Origin: Eutrophobius brisbanensis
GTDB taxonomy: Bacteria > Pseudomonadota > Gammaproteobacteria > Eutrophobiales > Eutrophobiaceae
Reading direction: 5' to 3'
Assembly: GCA_038131795.1 (NCBI GenBank)
Contig: JAYPQE010000003.1
Location: 496,001 to 560,000 of the forward strand
Length of the DNA: 64,000 bases
Positions 17,540 to 26,117 of this stretch are shown here, piece after piece. Both the position numbers and the translations under genes were made by a program. How positions within the stretch are numbered: position 1 is the stretch's first letter; each line of letters opens with the position of its first letter. The notes beneath the pieces were generated by a model. The model was not told where the DNA came from. It saw only the letters and a list, made by a program, of their open reading frames with translations, and ran no database searches.

Positions 17540-18925
17540 ATGGAAGATAATAACGAATTAATCCCAATCCGGCCAATCCCATTAGCAGACTATCCGGGGC
17601 CCATCGGTCTGTTATGGAAATTAAGAAAGGACTTATTGTCCATTTGGCCAGAATCGGCCTATCAGGAAGAATTTTTTGGTGGACCGGTCATGAATAATCA
17701 TATGTACGTGGCAAACAGTCCCGATACCGTTGAGCATGTCCTGGTCAAAAATAACGATAACTACGAACGGAAAAGCCCCTATATGCGCAAGGCCCTCGAG
17801 CCCTTACTGGGGGACGGGCTATTTGTAAGTGACGGTAAGCTTTGGCGTGAGCGTAGACGGCTTGAACAGCCAGCCTTTCATCCATCACGCTTTCAGGGAT
17901 ACGGCCAATCAATGTCTGATATTGTCGTGAATACATGTGAACGTTGGGAGTCTGATCATTTAAACCAGGACATTAAGGTTTTGCCTGAGATGGCCTGGCT
18001 AACAGCGGAGATCATCAGTCAGTGTATGTTTGATTATCCGTTGGGGTTGAATAAGGCCAGGCAGATTGTTGATGGCTTTGCCGATTTTCAGGCCAGTGTT
18101 GAACAATTTGATTTGTCTGCATTTTTTGGTTGGCCGGAATGGTTGCCCAATATTCCTCAATGGCGAAGAGTGTCCAGGCATGCAAGGAAGATCCATGTCA
18201 TTGTTGAAGACATCATTGCCATGGGGCAGGCAGGTAAACTAAGCGATAACACACTCTTATCTCATCTGCTTGCCACGCAGACAGAGGCCGATCCCGTGAC
18301 GCATATGTCTGAAGAGCAGGTCCGTAACGAGGCCGTGGTGATCTTAATGGCGGGTCATGAAACCACGGCAAATTCTTTATCATGGGCTATTTACTTGATT
18401 TCGCAATATCCCCGTGTTGAAGAAAAATTATTAGCTGAATTAAAAAGCGTGTTAAATGGCAGACCCGCGACGTATGAAGACCTTTCTCAATTAAAATACA
18501 CTCGCGCCATATTTGAAGAGGCCATGCGTCTTTATCCCCCTGTCCCCATTCTTTCCCGGGTCGCACGCGAAGGCGAAACCATACGGGACCGTGACGTTCC
18601 AGCCGATTCAATTATGTTAGTGATACCCTGGTTATTACATAGACATGAGTTATTGTGGGACAAACCCAATCATTTTATACCCGAACGCTTTACCGACGAA
18701 TATCCTCAAAAGCATGCCAAATATGCCTATGTGCCATTCAGTGCGGGCCCCCGGTTTTGTCTGGGAGCGGCGTTTGGCCTGATGGAGGCGACCATCTGCC
18801 TTGCAACGATCATGCAGCGATTTTCCCTGAAGATGAGTGATAAGTTCACGCCAGAATATGAATGCCGCTTGACCTTAAGGCCCAGCAACGGGTTACCGAT
18901 GGTAGTGGAAAGACGTGAAACATAA
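17540..18925 (+). CDS. Cytochrome P450
   Basis: This 461-residue P450 has the I-helix oxygen-binding motif AGHETT, the K-helix ExxR in EEAMRLYPP, and the heme-binding loop FSAGPRFCLGAAFG with ligand Cys407. There is no N-terminal membrane anchor, so it is probably soluble or peripheral. The protein resembles fatty-acid and long-chain hydroxylating bacterial P450s in its general layout, but the subfamily cannot be fixed by eye. It needs an electron donor; no ferredoxin or reductase gene is in the window. In the cluster it most likely hydroxylates the polyketide chain, as P450s do in fumonisin biosynthesis. Confidence 0.94.
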   Translation: MEDNNELIPIRPIPLADYPGPIGLLWKLRKDLLSIWPESAYQEEFFGGPVMNNHMYVANSPDTVEHVLVKNNDNYERKSPYMRKALEPLLGDGLFVSDGKLWRERRRLEQPAFHPSRFQGYGQSMSDIVVNTCERWESDHLNQDIKVLPEMAWLTAEIISQCMFDYPLGLNKARQIVDGFADFQASVEQFDLSAFFGWPEWLPNIPQWRRVSRHARKIHVIVEDIIAMGQAGKLSDNTLLSHLLATQTEADPVTHMSEEQVRNEAVVILMAGHETTANSLSWAIYLISQYPRVEEKLLAELKSVLNGRPATYEDLSQLKYTRAIFEEAMRLYPPVPILSRVAREGETIRDRDVPADSIMLVIPWLLHRHELLWDKPNHFIPERFTDEYPQKHAKYAYVPFSAGPRFCLGAAFGLMEATICLATIMQRFSLKMSDKFTPEYECRLTLRPSNGLPMVVERRET

Positions 18926-18933
18926 AAAGATAA

Positions 18934-19120
18934 GACAGGATTTACAGGATTTCTAAGGATTAACAGGATAAAATATTTCAATAATATCTACACTGTAGTA
19001 GGAAAGTATAAATGAATAAAATAAGTGATATTTGCAGGAGAAATTATTGATAGGATTTCAAATTGCCATAAGAAAAATCTAATATATCCTGACTATCCTG
19101 AATAAATCTTGTCATTCCTG
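18934..19120. repeat. Inverted-repeat element of the ACAGGATTTACAGGATT family
   Basis: The left arm (18934-18970) contains ACAGGATTTACAGGATT and a second ACAGGATA. The right arm (19085-19120) is an imperfect inverted copy (TATCCTGACTATCCTGAATA, then CTTGTCATTCCTG). The element fills the 186-base gap between the convergent P450 and metal-hydrolase genes, and the right arm runs into the last codons of the latter. A related element lies at 53813-53894. It has no coding capacity. Confidence 0.6.
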
Positions 19121-19936
19121 CCTATTATTAAATCCTAACTTTTCACGCCATTTATCAATCAGTCCCTGATCGTGCATATGCGAAGGGTGATAGTCTTTTT
19201 TGTAATAACGGAAATAGTTTGGAACCAACCGCGTCAACAACCCAGGCCAGATAAATCCCCAGGTAATCAATACCCACCAGTCTCGCAGGTTAAACAGCCT
19301 GCCATCGTGTCGTTGGTAGGCCATCATAGTGGAGATTAATATCAGCCATAATCCAACTGAGGCATGGACAATCTCAACGAATCGATTCTTATAACTGCCA
19401 TTAATTGACTGGTAAACATCAAAGGCCACAGTCTTATGCTCAATCTCTTCCAGACAATGCCAGCACCATAAACGTTTATATTCTCCTTGCATGGGTTCAT
19501 GAAACGTTGGCGTTTTTAAGACTTCCGTACACAGTATGGTGGTAAAGTGCTCCAGCGCACAGGTGAGGGCCAGCTTAACTTCAGGATCCGGATTTTTTCT
19601 GACCCAGTTAAATAACTTTTCTACCCGTGCCTCCATCAGTTCTACAGGATAGCCTTCTGATTTTAATAACTGGTTAAAGCGGTCATGTTCGACTCTATGG
19701 GCGGCTTCCTGTCCTATGAATCCCTTAACCTGCTCGGCCAGTACCGGATCTGTTATCTGGTCCTGATAGTGTTTGACCGTTTCGATAAAATATCTTTCAG
19801 CATAGGGGAAGGTCGTGGACAGGGCATTCATCCAGTTGGATTTCAGTGGGCAACCACCAAACCAGTAGCGGTTATAATCAGTGCCCCAGTTAAGTTTTGG
19901 ATTGCGGGGTAATATCTTTAATATGCTTGTAATCAT
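19112..19936 (-). CDS. PF10118-type metal-dependent hydrolase (putative di-iron membrane protein)
   Basis: This 274-residue protein belongs to the family annotated as predicted metal-dependent hydrolase (COG3687/PF10118). Metal-ligand motifs are visible in order: FIGQEAAHRVEH, ALEHFTT and WHCLEEIEHKTVAFDVY. The spaced Glu/His residues are in the four-helix pattern of di-iron proteins. Two hydrophobic stretches (FVEIVHASVGLWLILISTMM and WWVLITWGFIWPGLLTRL) suggest membrane association. The biochemical activity of the family is poorly established; oxygen-dependent chemistry on a lipid is plausible given the ligands and the neighbours. The gene is divergent from the acyltransferase. Its last codons lie in a repeat arm, which may have altered the C terminus. 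Confidence 0.8.
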   Translation of the reverse strand: MITSILKILPRNPKLNWGTDYNRYWFGGCPLKSNWMNALSTTFPYAERYFIETVKHYQDQITDPVLAEQVKGFIGQEAAHRVEHDRFNQLLKSEGYPVELMEARVEKLFNWVRKNPDPEVKLALTCALEHFTTILCTEVLKTPTFHEPMQGEYKRLWCWHCLEEIEHKTVAFDVYQSINGSYKNRFVEIVHASVGLWLILISTMMAYQRHDGRLFNLRDWWVLITWGFIWPGLLTRLVPNYFRYYKKDYHPSHMHDQGLIDKWREKLGFNNRQE

Positions 19937-19999
19937 TGTGATGATTATAAGATATTGCTATGTGATAATGAATGCTAAATATGAACCTTATATGTATTG

Positions 20000-20893
20000 A
20001 TGAAACCTGGCTTTATTGATTATTGGATAATCCATCCCTTCTGGGGGTTGCTCGATTATTTGACGTTTTCGTTTCTGCGACTCTTTTCCATTCAAAAGGT
20101 TTCTGAAATGGGGTCGTTTATAGGTAATCTGGCAAAAAAAAGGTTTAGACAGGCGTGTGAAGACACCCAGCATAATCTTGAAAAACTCATGCCAGGCTCC
20201 AGTATTGCTGATAGACAAATGATTGCCGATGACATGTGGCAGAATATCGCAAGATCACTGACTGAGATAGCAGTATTAGACAAGATTAATCTTGATATCC
20301 ATGTGCAGGAATATAACCTGGACGTATTGCAACAGCTGGATAAAACCAGGCCAGTGGTATTTCTTTTTCCTCACCTTGGTAACTGGGAGTTACTGGCCAT
20401 GTCGGTAATCAACCAGGGATTTAACCTAAATGTTATGTTTGAAAAAGTTCCTAATCGGTTTGTTCGTAAACTCCTGGTGACATCCAGGAAGCGAATAGGA
20501 TATGACTTGATTACCCCAGATTACCGGGGCACTAAGAAAATTTTCAGGGTACTTAAGACAGGCCAGGCACTGGGTCTGGCCATGGATGAATTTAAAGAAA
20601 ATCAGGTAAAGGCCCCGGTATTTGAAGGCAGTCTGACGGGTCGATCGAATATTCGTTATGCTATCAATCTTGCCAGACATTTTAATACCCCCATAGTCAT
20701 GGGATATTGCAAAAGAATAGAAGGTGTTAATTTTGAAATAACCTATGCCCCGCCACTGGATCTAAACAAGAGCGAATACCAGAATCGAACCGATAATGAA
20801 ATTGCAGATGTTATTAATGCTCAGTGTCGTGAATGGGTAATGGCAAACCTCGATCAGTGGTATATGTTGCACCGGGCGAAGATTGGCAGGTGA
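20000..20893 (+). CDS. LpxL/HtrB-like lysophospholipid (lipid A-type) acyltransferase
   Basis: This 297-residue membrane-anchored acyltransferase has the HxxxxE catalytic motif in PHLGNWELLAMSV, the GLAMDEF segment equivalent to the conserved D-Q/E region, and a hydrophobic N-terminal segment (HPFWGLLDYLTFSFLRLF). Lipid A late acyltransferases transfer a fatty acyl chain from ACP to a hydroxyl or amine. A canonical LpxL would be about 300-310 residues, so the length fits. The ATG at 20000 is chosen over an adjacent TTG at 19997. Its position at the end of a PKS/oxoamine synthase cluster suggests acylation of the cluster's amino lipid, but ordinary lipid A acylation cannot be excluded. Confidence 0.85.
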   Translation: MKPGFIDYWIIHPFWGLLDYLTFSFLRLFSIQKVSEMGSFIGNLAKKRFRQACEDTQHNLEKLMPGSSIADRQMIADDMWQNIARSLTEIAVLDKINLDIHVQEYNLDVLQQLDKTRPVVFLFPHLGNWELLAMSVINQGFNLNVMFEKVPNRFVRKLLVTSRKRIGYDLITPDYRGTKKIFRVLKTGQALGLAMDEFKENQVKAPVFEGSLTGRSNIRYAINLARHFNTPIVMGYCKRIEGVNFEITYAPPLDLNKSEYQNRTDNEIADVINAQCREWVMANLDQWYMLHRAKIGR

Positions 20894-20935
20894 GAAGTTA
20901 GGAGTGAGGGGTGAGGAGTAAGGACTGAGGAGTAA
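20889..20935. repeat. Purine-rich GAGGAGT repeat tract
   Basis: Five or so loose copies of a roughly 10-base unit (GTGAGGAGTAAG-like) follow the acyltransferase stop codon. The tract resembles that at 16666-16694. It marks the boundary between the lipid cluster and the polysaccharide locus. Confidence 0.6.
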
Positions 20936-20971
20936 AGCGTAAGATGGATGGGTAAATATGTGGCCCTCTCA

Positions 20972-22471
20972 TCACTCAGAATCAAAAATTTGCTCAGAAA
21001 CCAGCTCAAAATGTGCCTCCCAAGTGGGAGGCTTATACAGGTTGATTCTGGCTAGCTGTGCGCTTCTTAGCGGTGAATTTGGTGTACAATAGTCAATGAT
21101 GGTATTCATCCAGCCAATTCCGTCTACGGGATGGATATAATCCGGTATATCTTGTCCAGATTCCTTCAATTCAGGGATATCTGAACAAATAACCGGAACG
21201 CCCACGGTCAAGGCCTCCACCACGGGCATGCCCCAGCCTTCTGCAAAGGTAGGGTAAAGCAGGGCCCTGGCCCCCAGTAATAGCTTGGTCAACTCAGCAT
21301 CACTCAGGTTTGATGCCTCATGTACTAGTCCATCTATGGGTTTACAACGTTCCACCATATCGATGACATTCTCATTTTCCCAGCCTCTTTTCCCCACAAG
21401 GTATAGTTCCGGCATCGGGTCCAGTGTTCCCTGCTGGGCCATGTCGCGCCAGATATTTAGCAAGAGTAAATGGTTTTTCCTGGGTTCAATGGTGGCAATG
21501 ACCACAAAATAATTTTTCTCGGGCTTTGCCACAGGTTTAATGTCCTGATTTAAAAAACAGGGCTCAACACCGATATAAGCGGTGACTATCTCATCGCATT
21601 CCCGGTCATGTTCCTGGGTAAACCGTTGCAGATATTTTTTGGTTTCATTGGAATTGGAGATTATTTTCGGTTTAAGTGTGAGTAAATGTTTCATCCACTT
21701 TATTTGTGCATCTCTGTTTACCGGGAGGAAGTATTCAGAATAGTAAATAATGATCAAGTCATGCATGAAAACACAGTATTCAAGTGGTGCGATTGCCTTG
21801 ATATCCTCCAGGGCCTGAAAGGGAAAGCCCCTGTTGTAGGCAGTATAAATATATAAATATTTCTGATTAGGGTTCCTTTTAATATGGTCTGTCAGAAAAT
21901 CATTGGTCTTGCGCCTGGTTGAAATAAATCTATAAGCCTGAAAAATATTTCGGGTTTTTAACAGTACACCTACAAACTGTCCTATTCTTAACAGGAAGGT
22001 TGCCGGGTATTTAGAGAGACTGGCCACCAGGGCATACCATATCTTCAATACGTGTGGGAGTTTCCTGACCCAGCTAAATTCCACGCCGAATATTTCAGTG
22101 AGTTCCTGGTTTAACAGAAAATGAAACCGATCACTGAATGGCATTGAAAAAAAGGTATCAAGATCAGGGTCCCACATGCCATGGTATTTCATCCGAAATT
22201 CAAGATTAGACTCAGAATTAGACTTTTCTGTTAATGCGTTGCTAATACCAAGCTCCCAGTTTTCTAACAGGTGGAAGATCAAGGCCTCAGCTTCCTCGTG
22301 GCTGATAATTAACAGATTATTGCCCTGTTGCTTAACAAAGATGGTGGAGTCCCTGTGTAGGGTCAATAAATAGTGTGCATAGCGTAAATCCACGCGCACA
22401 GTGCCGGAAGGCGTTTCAGAGACCTGTTGGTAAATTAAACAGGTGAAATCATAAATATAGATGGTTCCCAT
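20972..22471 (-). CDS. Glycosyltransferase family 4
   Basis: This 499-residue protein ends in a GT4 donor-binding domain. IATIEPRKNHLLLL, LVGKRGWEN and the EX7E motif in FAEGWGMPVVEALTVG are visible over about residues 325-440. The first 300 residues form the less conserved acceptor domain. The pattern resembles O-antigen and capsule mannosyl- and rhamnosyltransferases that use nucleotide sugars in the cytoplasm. It is the last gene of a minus-strand pair with the 853-residue glycosyltransferase 59 bases upstream. Donor and acceptor cannot be read from sequence. Confidence 0.88.
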   Translation of the reverse strand: MGTIYIYDFTCLIYQQVSETPSGTVRVDLRYAHYLLTLHRDSTIFVKQQGNNLLIISHEEAEALIFHLLENWELGISNALTEKSNSESNLEFRMKYHGMWDPDLDTFFSMPFSDRFHFLLNQELTEIFGVEFSWVRKLPHVLKIWYALVASLSKYPATFLLRIGQFVGVLLKTRNIFQAYRFISTRRKTNDFLTDHIKRNPNQKYLYIYTAYNRGFPFQALEDIKAIAPLEYCVFMHDLIIIYYSEYFLPVNRDAQIKWMKHLLTLKPKIISNSNETKKYLQRFTQEHDRECDEIVTAYIGVEPCFLNQDIKPVAKPEKNYFVVIATIEPRKNHLLLLNIWRDMAQQGTLDPMPELYLVGKRGWENENVIDMVERCKPIDGLVHEASNLSDAELTKLLLGARALLYPTFAEGWGMPVVEALTVGVPVICSDIPELKESGQDIPDYIHPVDGIGWMNTIIDYCTPNSPLRSAQLARINLYKPPTWEAHFELVSEQIFDSE

Positions 22472-22530
22472 ACTTCTTATTCAAACTTCCGTTGTAATGT
22501 TAGCTGGTATTATAACCTTTTCAGGTAAAA

Positions 22531-25092
22531 TTACTTACCTTGATATGCGTGTTTGGACCAGGGATGGATTAAGCGTGGGGGGATGGCCAGAGAAAAGTCT
22601 TCATCAACGATTGTCAGATTGGGGTTGTAAAACGGGTCTTTATCCAGAACATTAGCCCAGTTGTCCCGCATATAGGTATATTCAGCATTCCACCTGTGGA
22701 TATTTTCTCTGGATAAATCAGACCCACGTGAAGCGGACTCGAGGTGATACAATTTAGCGAACGGTGTTAAAATAACTTTATATCCTTTTTCTCTAACCTT
22801 TAATGAATAATCCACATCATTAAATGCCACTTTTAAGTTAATTTCATTTAGACCATCGACTTCATCATAAAGTGCTCGTTTTGTCAGTAAACAGGCGGCG
22901 GTTACACATGACACTTCGTGAGTGAGGACCAGGCGGTCGTCATATCCACGGTAATTCCCAGGTGAAAATCTCAGGCTGTGACCAGCCACACCCCCCAGAC
23001 CAATGGTGACCCCTGCATGTTGCACAGTTCCATCTTCGTAGAGTAATTTTGCTCCCACTGCACCGACATCCTCTCGGCAAATATGTGACATCATCTCATC
23101 CAGCCAGTCTGGCCTGATAATAGATATATCATTGTTAATGAGACCAATATAGTCACCTTGTGAATGTTTCACAGCGATGTTATTCAACTCGGAAAAGTTA
23201 AATTCATGATCTTCTCTTAATATAGTTATATTATCTCGTTCCTTTAGCGACTCAAGATAGTCTAGTGTCGATTTGTCCTGGCTGCCATTGTCAACAATGA
23301 TGATCTCAAGGTTTTTATAATCTGTATTACTGAGAATACCATCCACACAATTTGACAGTAGGGCAACCCTGTCCCGGGTCAATATGATCAATGAAACAAG
23401 AGGTGTATTTTTAGGTAACTGACGTATTACCCTATGGCCATATTCAGTTTTGGTAGTTGTAGTATTTCCTTCTGTTTTTGCCAGGTGATTATTAAGAGCA
23501 GTCTCACAATGATAATTAACCGGTAATCTGGTGATATCACTTTGGTTGTCAAATTGCCTGTGGTGCAATAATACATATGGGATATGCGTAATATCCTCAG
23601 GGTTTAACTCTTCAATACATAAAATATTAAGTTCACTTGAATTAGTAACAATATCCGTCTTTGAAGATGCAAGAGACTTTTTGAATACATCACATTCGTA
23701 ACAAGTCAGGTACTGAATATAATTTTTGCTCAGAAAAAGGTCGTAATTCCATTCGGTTTTAAACGTGGGGCATGAAAGTTGACCATACTGATCGATGAGA
23801 TCAAAGTCAGAATAGATGAGCTTTGTATCAGGTCTGGTCAGTATGGTATTGGCAATAAGGTACAGGGCATGCTCTGTCAATATGTCCGTTGGTTCAAGCA
23901 GAACAACGAAATTGCCATTAATAAGTGGAATGGCATGATTAATGTCCCCGGAAATCTTGCCAAGGTTTTTATCTATAACAATATCGACATTGCTAAAATT
24001 GCGGTCAAACTCATTAATAACGGCAGTGATATGGGCATCAGGTGGATTATCACAAAGGATTAATAATTCCCAGTTTTTATAGATTTGTTTGGATATCGAG
24101 TTCAACGAAGACCTTAGTAATAACGATGAAGATGTATCGACCCTTGTGATGATGGATAGCTTCGGTTGTGTATCCATTGCTTTGATATGGTTGCTGATTG
24201 CACTCTTATCGTCTTTACTTAATTTGCCGTAACAATTATGCCATTCTGCGTAGGAAGACTTATAGCTCTGGGGACGCCGCACACCGGGCATTTTCCTTAT
24301 GAATAAGGCGTGTAGTATCTCATTTACACCAAACTGATATCGTTTATGAAGGTACGACGCAGCCAGGAAAAAACTGGTTTCAGTAATTGAAAAATCCTGA
24401 ATTTCATATTCAATTGGCAGATCTGACAGTTTTAATTTTAGGTTTTTACAGTGGGGTGGAAACTCCAATAAGAGTTCCTGCATCTGATCTTTTTCGTTGA
24501 AAGGCAGCGGGATAGTGAAATTTTCTGAAAAACCAGTGCCCGGATCAATATACAGTACAGGTTGCGGGATGCCTTTCTTAATGGCGGCAGTAAATCTTAA
24601 TATCACCAACCCTCTCGGGTATCCGGTTTCCCCCATGGTTAATAGAAAGAGTGAGCCACAATCACCTGAGTAATCTTCGTATAGTGGGTAATCTTCTGTG
24701 GGGAGAATTGCACTTGGGTGAATTATAAATGATTCGCGTTTGATGATCCTGATAATGCGCCTAATCCAGTAAATGATAAAACTGACAGGGATAAGTACGA
24801 TTTTTAATAGCAGTAAAATGTATCTGTCAATCTTTGTATCATACAGATTACCTGTATGGACACACTCAGTGGAATCTTTGCCTGACTCTAAATCTTCTAT
24901 ATAGAATTTTTGTTGATTAACCTGGGCCGTCAAATACTTGATCTGATGGATTTCACCACGGTATAAAAATTTGAAATTGTCAATAGTAAACTGCCATAAC
25001 CAGGAAACCCGTTGATTAAACCAGTTGCTGGAAATATCAAAATACTCTCTCCTGAATGTGTTCAGTCTGAGCTTTAGATATTTAATGTCCAT
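22531..25092 (-). CDS. Two-domain family 2 glycosyltransferase
   Basis: This 853-residue protein carries two GT2 folds. The first (about residues 305-500) has KLSIITRVDTSSSLL and a weak acidic motif. The second (about 565-800) is canonical, with LVSLIILTRDRVALLSNCVD, EIIIVDNGSQD and a C-terminal VAFNDVDYSLKVREKGYKV segment typical of rhamnosyltransferase-like enzymes. Residues 85-112 are strongly hydrophobic and flanked by basic residues, so the protein is probably membrane anchored. The N-terminal 300 residues match nothing I recognise. It is divergent from the sulfotransferase gene across an 86-base gap. The first GT2 may be a structural or second catalytic unit. Confidence 0.85.
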   Translation of the reverse strand: MDIKYLKLRLNTFRREYFDISSNWFNQRVSWLWQFTIDNFKFLYRGEIHQIKYLTAQVNQQKFYIEDLESGKDSTECVHTGNLYDTKIDRYILLLLKIVLIPVSFIIYWIRRIIRIIKRESFIIHPSAILPTEDYPLYEDYSGDCGSLFLLTMGETGYPRGLVILRFTAAIKKGIPQPVLYIDPGTGFSENFTIPLPFNEKDQMQELLLEFPPHCKNLKLKLSDLPIEYEIQDFSITETSFFLAASYLHKRYQFGVNEILHALFIRKMPGVRRPQSYKSSYAEWHNCYGKLSKDDKSAISNHIKAMDTQPKLSIITRVDTSSSLLLRSSLNSISKQIYKNWELLILCDNPPDAHITAVINEFDRNFSNVDIVIDKNLGKISGDINHAIPLINGNFVVLLEPTDILTEHALYLIANTILTRPDTKLIYSDFDLIDQYGQLSCPTFKTEWNYDLFLSKNYIQYLTCYECDVFKKSLASSKTDIVTNSSELNILCIEELNPEDITHIPYVLLHHRQFDNQSDITRLPVNYHCETALNNHLAKTEGNTTTTKTEYGHRVIRQLPKNTPLVSLIILTRDRVALLSNCVDGILSNTDYKNLEIIIVDNGSQDKSTLDYLESLKERDNITILREDHEFNFSELNNIAVKHSQGDYIGLINNDISIIRPDWLDEMMSHICREDVGAVGAKLLYEDGTVQHAGVTIGLGGVAGHSLRFSPGNYRGYDDRLVLTHEVSCVTAACLLTKRALYDEVDGLNEINLKVAFNDVDYSLKVREKGYKVILTPFAKLYHLESASRGSDLSRENIHRWNAEYTYMRDNWANVLDKDPFYNPNLTIVDEDFSLAIPPRLIHPWSKHAYQGK

Positions 25093-25178
25093 AAATAAAT
25101 TTCATTACAATTTTTACATCCAACTAACGTATAATGCACAACTAACTGTTATTTTATTTATATCTTGTTGTAATAGCT

Positions 25179-26117
25179 ATGCAATTAAACGAAAAGGGTT
25201 TGCTATTTGCCCATATTCCTAAAACCGCGGGGACAAGCCTGAGACTTGCCGTACAACGCCACGTCAAAGGCTGGAAAGTCTATGCAGATTATGATGTGGA
25301 CAACCCCACCACGTCCCGTAAAATCAGAAAGTTCTATGAGGACGATGATTTTAGCAAAATTTCAGAGATAAATGGTCCTAAAACATTACTTGCTGGCCAC
25401 TTTCCAATAACGAAATATCTTCCATATTATCCTATACACCGGGTGATCAGTTTTGTGCGCGACCCTGTGCAGCGGGTCATATCTCATTTCCATGACTTAC
25501 AACGCCGGCATGGATATGCAGAATCGCTGGAAACATTTATAAAGCAACGGCGGTTTCAAAATACCCAGTCACGATTTTTCAGAGGCGTCCCTGTGGAAGC
25601 CGTAGGCTTTATAGGTATTTGCGAAAAATATGATGAAAGTATCGATGTTATTAACAAGGTATTTAATATTGAAATTCCAGTGACAAAATACAATACCAAT
25701 AAAAAGAAAAAAGACGATCAATATTCACCGCCTGAAGAGATTGTCGAACTGGTCTCGCAAACCAATAAGGCAGACTGTGAACTGTATGACAAGGCCTTGC
25801 AGCTTTTCAACAACAGGCAAGCCATGCTGGAGTCTGGACACGGATTTATTTATGGCAAGATTGAAACTATGGAAGATAATAAAATTTCAGGCTGGGCCGT
25901 AAATCCTGAATCATCTCTTGGTGTGAATCTGAATTTACTGGTAGACGGTGTGGTCAGGGGAAACACGATTGCAAATCAATCAATCAATTTCCTTGATGAC
26001 CTTAATCTGATAAATCATCCAAATGTTGGTTTTGATTTGCATATCGACGGCATTAATCCTGGCGATGCCAAAATAGAAATCCGTATTGATGAATCAAACC
26101 AGGAATTAACACGTTAA
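25179..26117 (+). CDS. Sulfotransferase with C-terminal beta domain
   Basis: The N-terminal 210 residues are a PAPS-dependent sulfotransferase. The 5'-phosphosulfate loop is LFAHIPKTAGTSLR (residues 8-21), and the 3'-phosphate site is RVISFVRDPVQRVISHF. An 85-residue C-terminal domain follows with the GWAVNPES motif, then VNLNLLVDGVVRG and a NVGFDLHIDG stretch. This is the small beta domain often fused to surface-sugar enzymes. The protein would sulfate a carbohydrate or other surface molecule in the cytoplasm. It stands alone on the plus strand and overlaps the convergent dioxygenase gene by 12 bases. No PAPS-synthesis genes are nearby. Confidence 0.82.
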   Translation: MQLNEKGLLFAHIPKTAGTSLRLAVQRHVKGWKVYADYDVDNPTTSRKIRKFYEDDDFSKISEINGPKTLLAGHFPITKYLPYYPIHRVISFVRDPVQRVISHFHDLQRRHGYAESLETFIKQRRFQNTQSRFFRGVPVEAVGFIGICEKYDESIDVINKVFNIEIPVTKYNTNKKKKDDQYSPPEEIVELVSQTNKADCELYDKALQLFNNRQAMLESGHGFIYGKIETMEDNKISGWAVNPESSLGVNLNLLVDGVVRGNTIANQSINFLDDLNLINHPNVGFDLHIDGINPGDAKIEIRIDESNQELTR

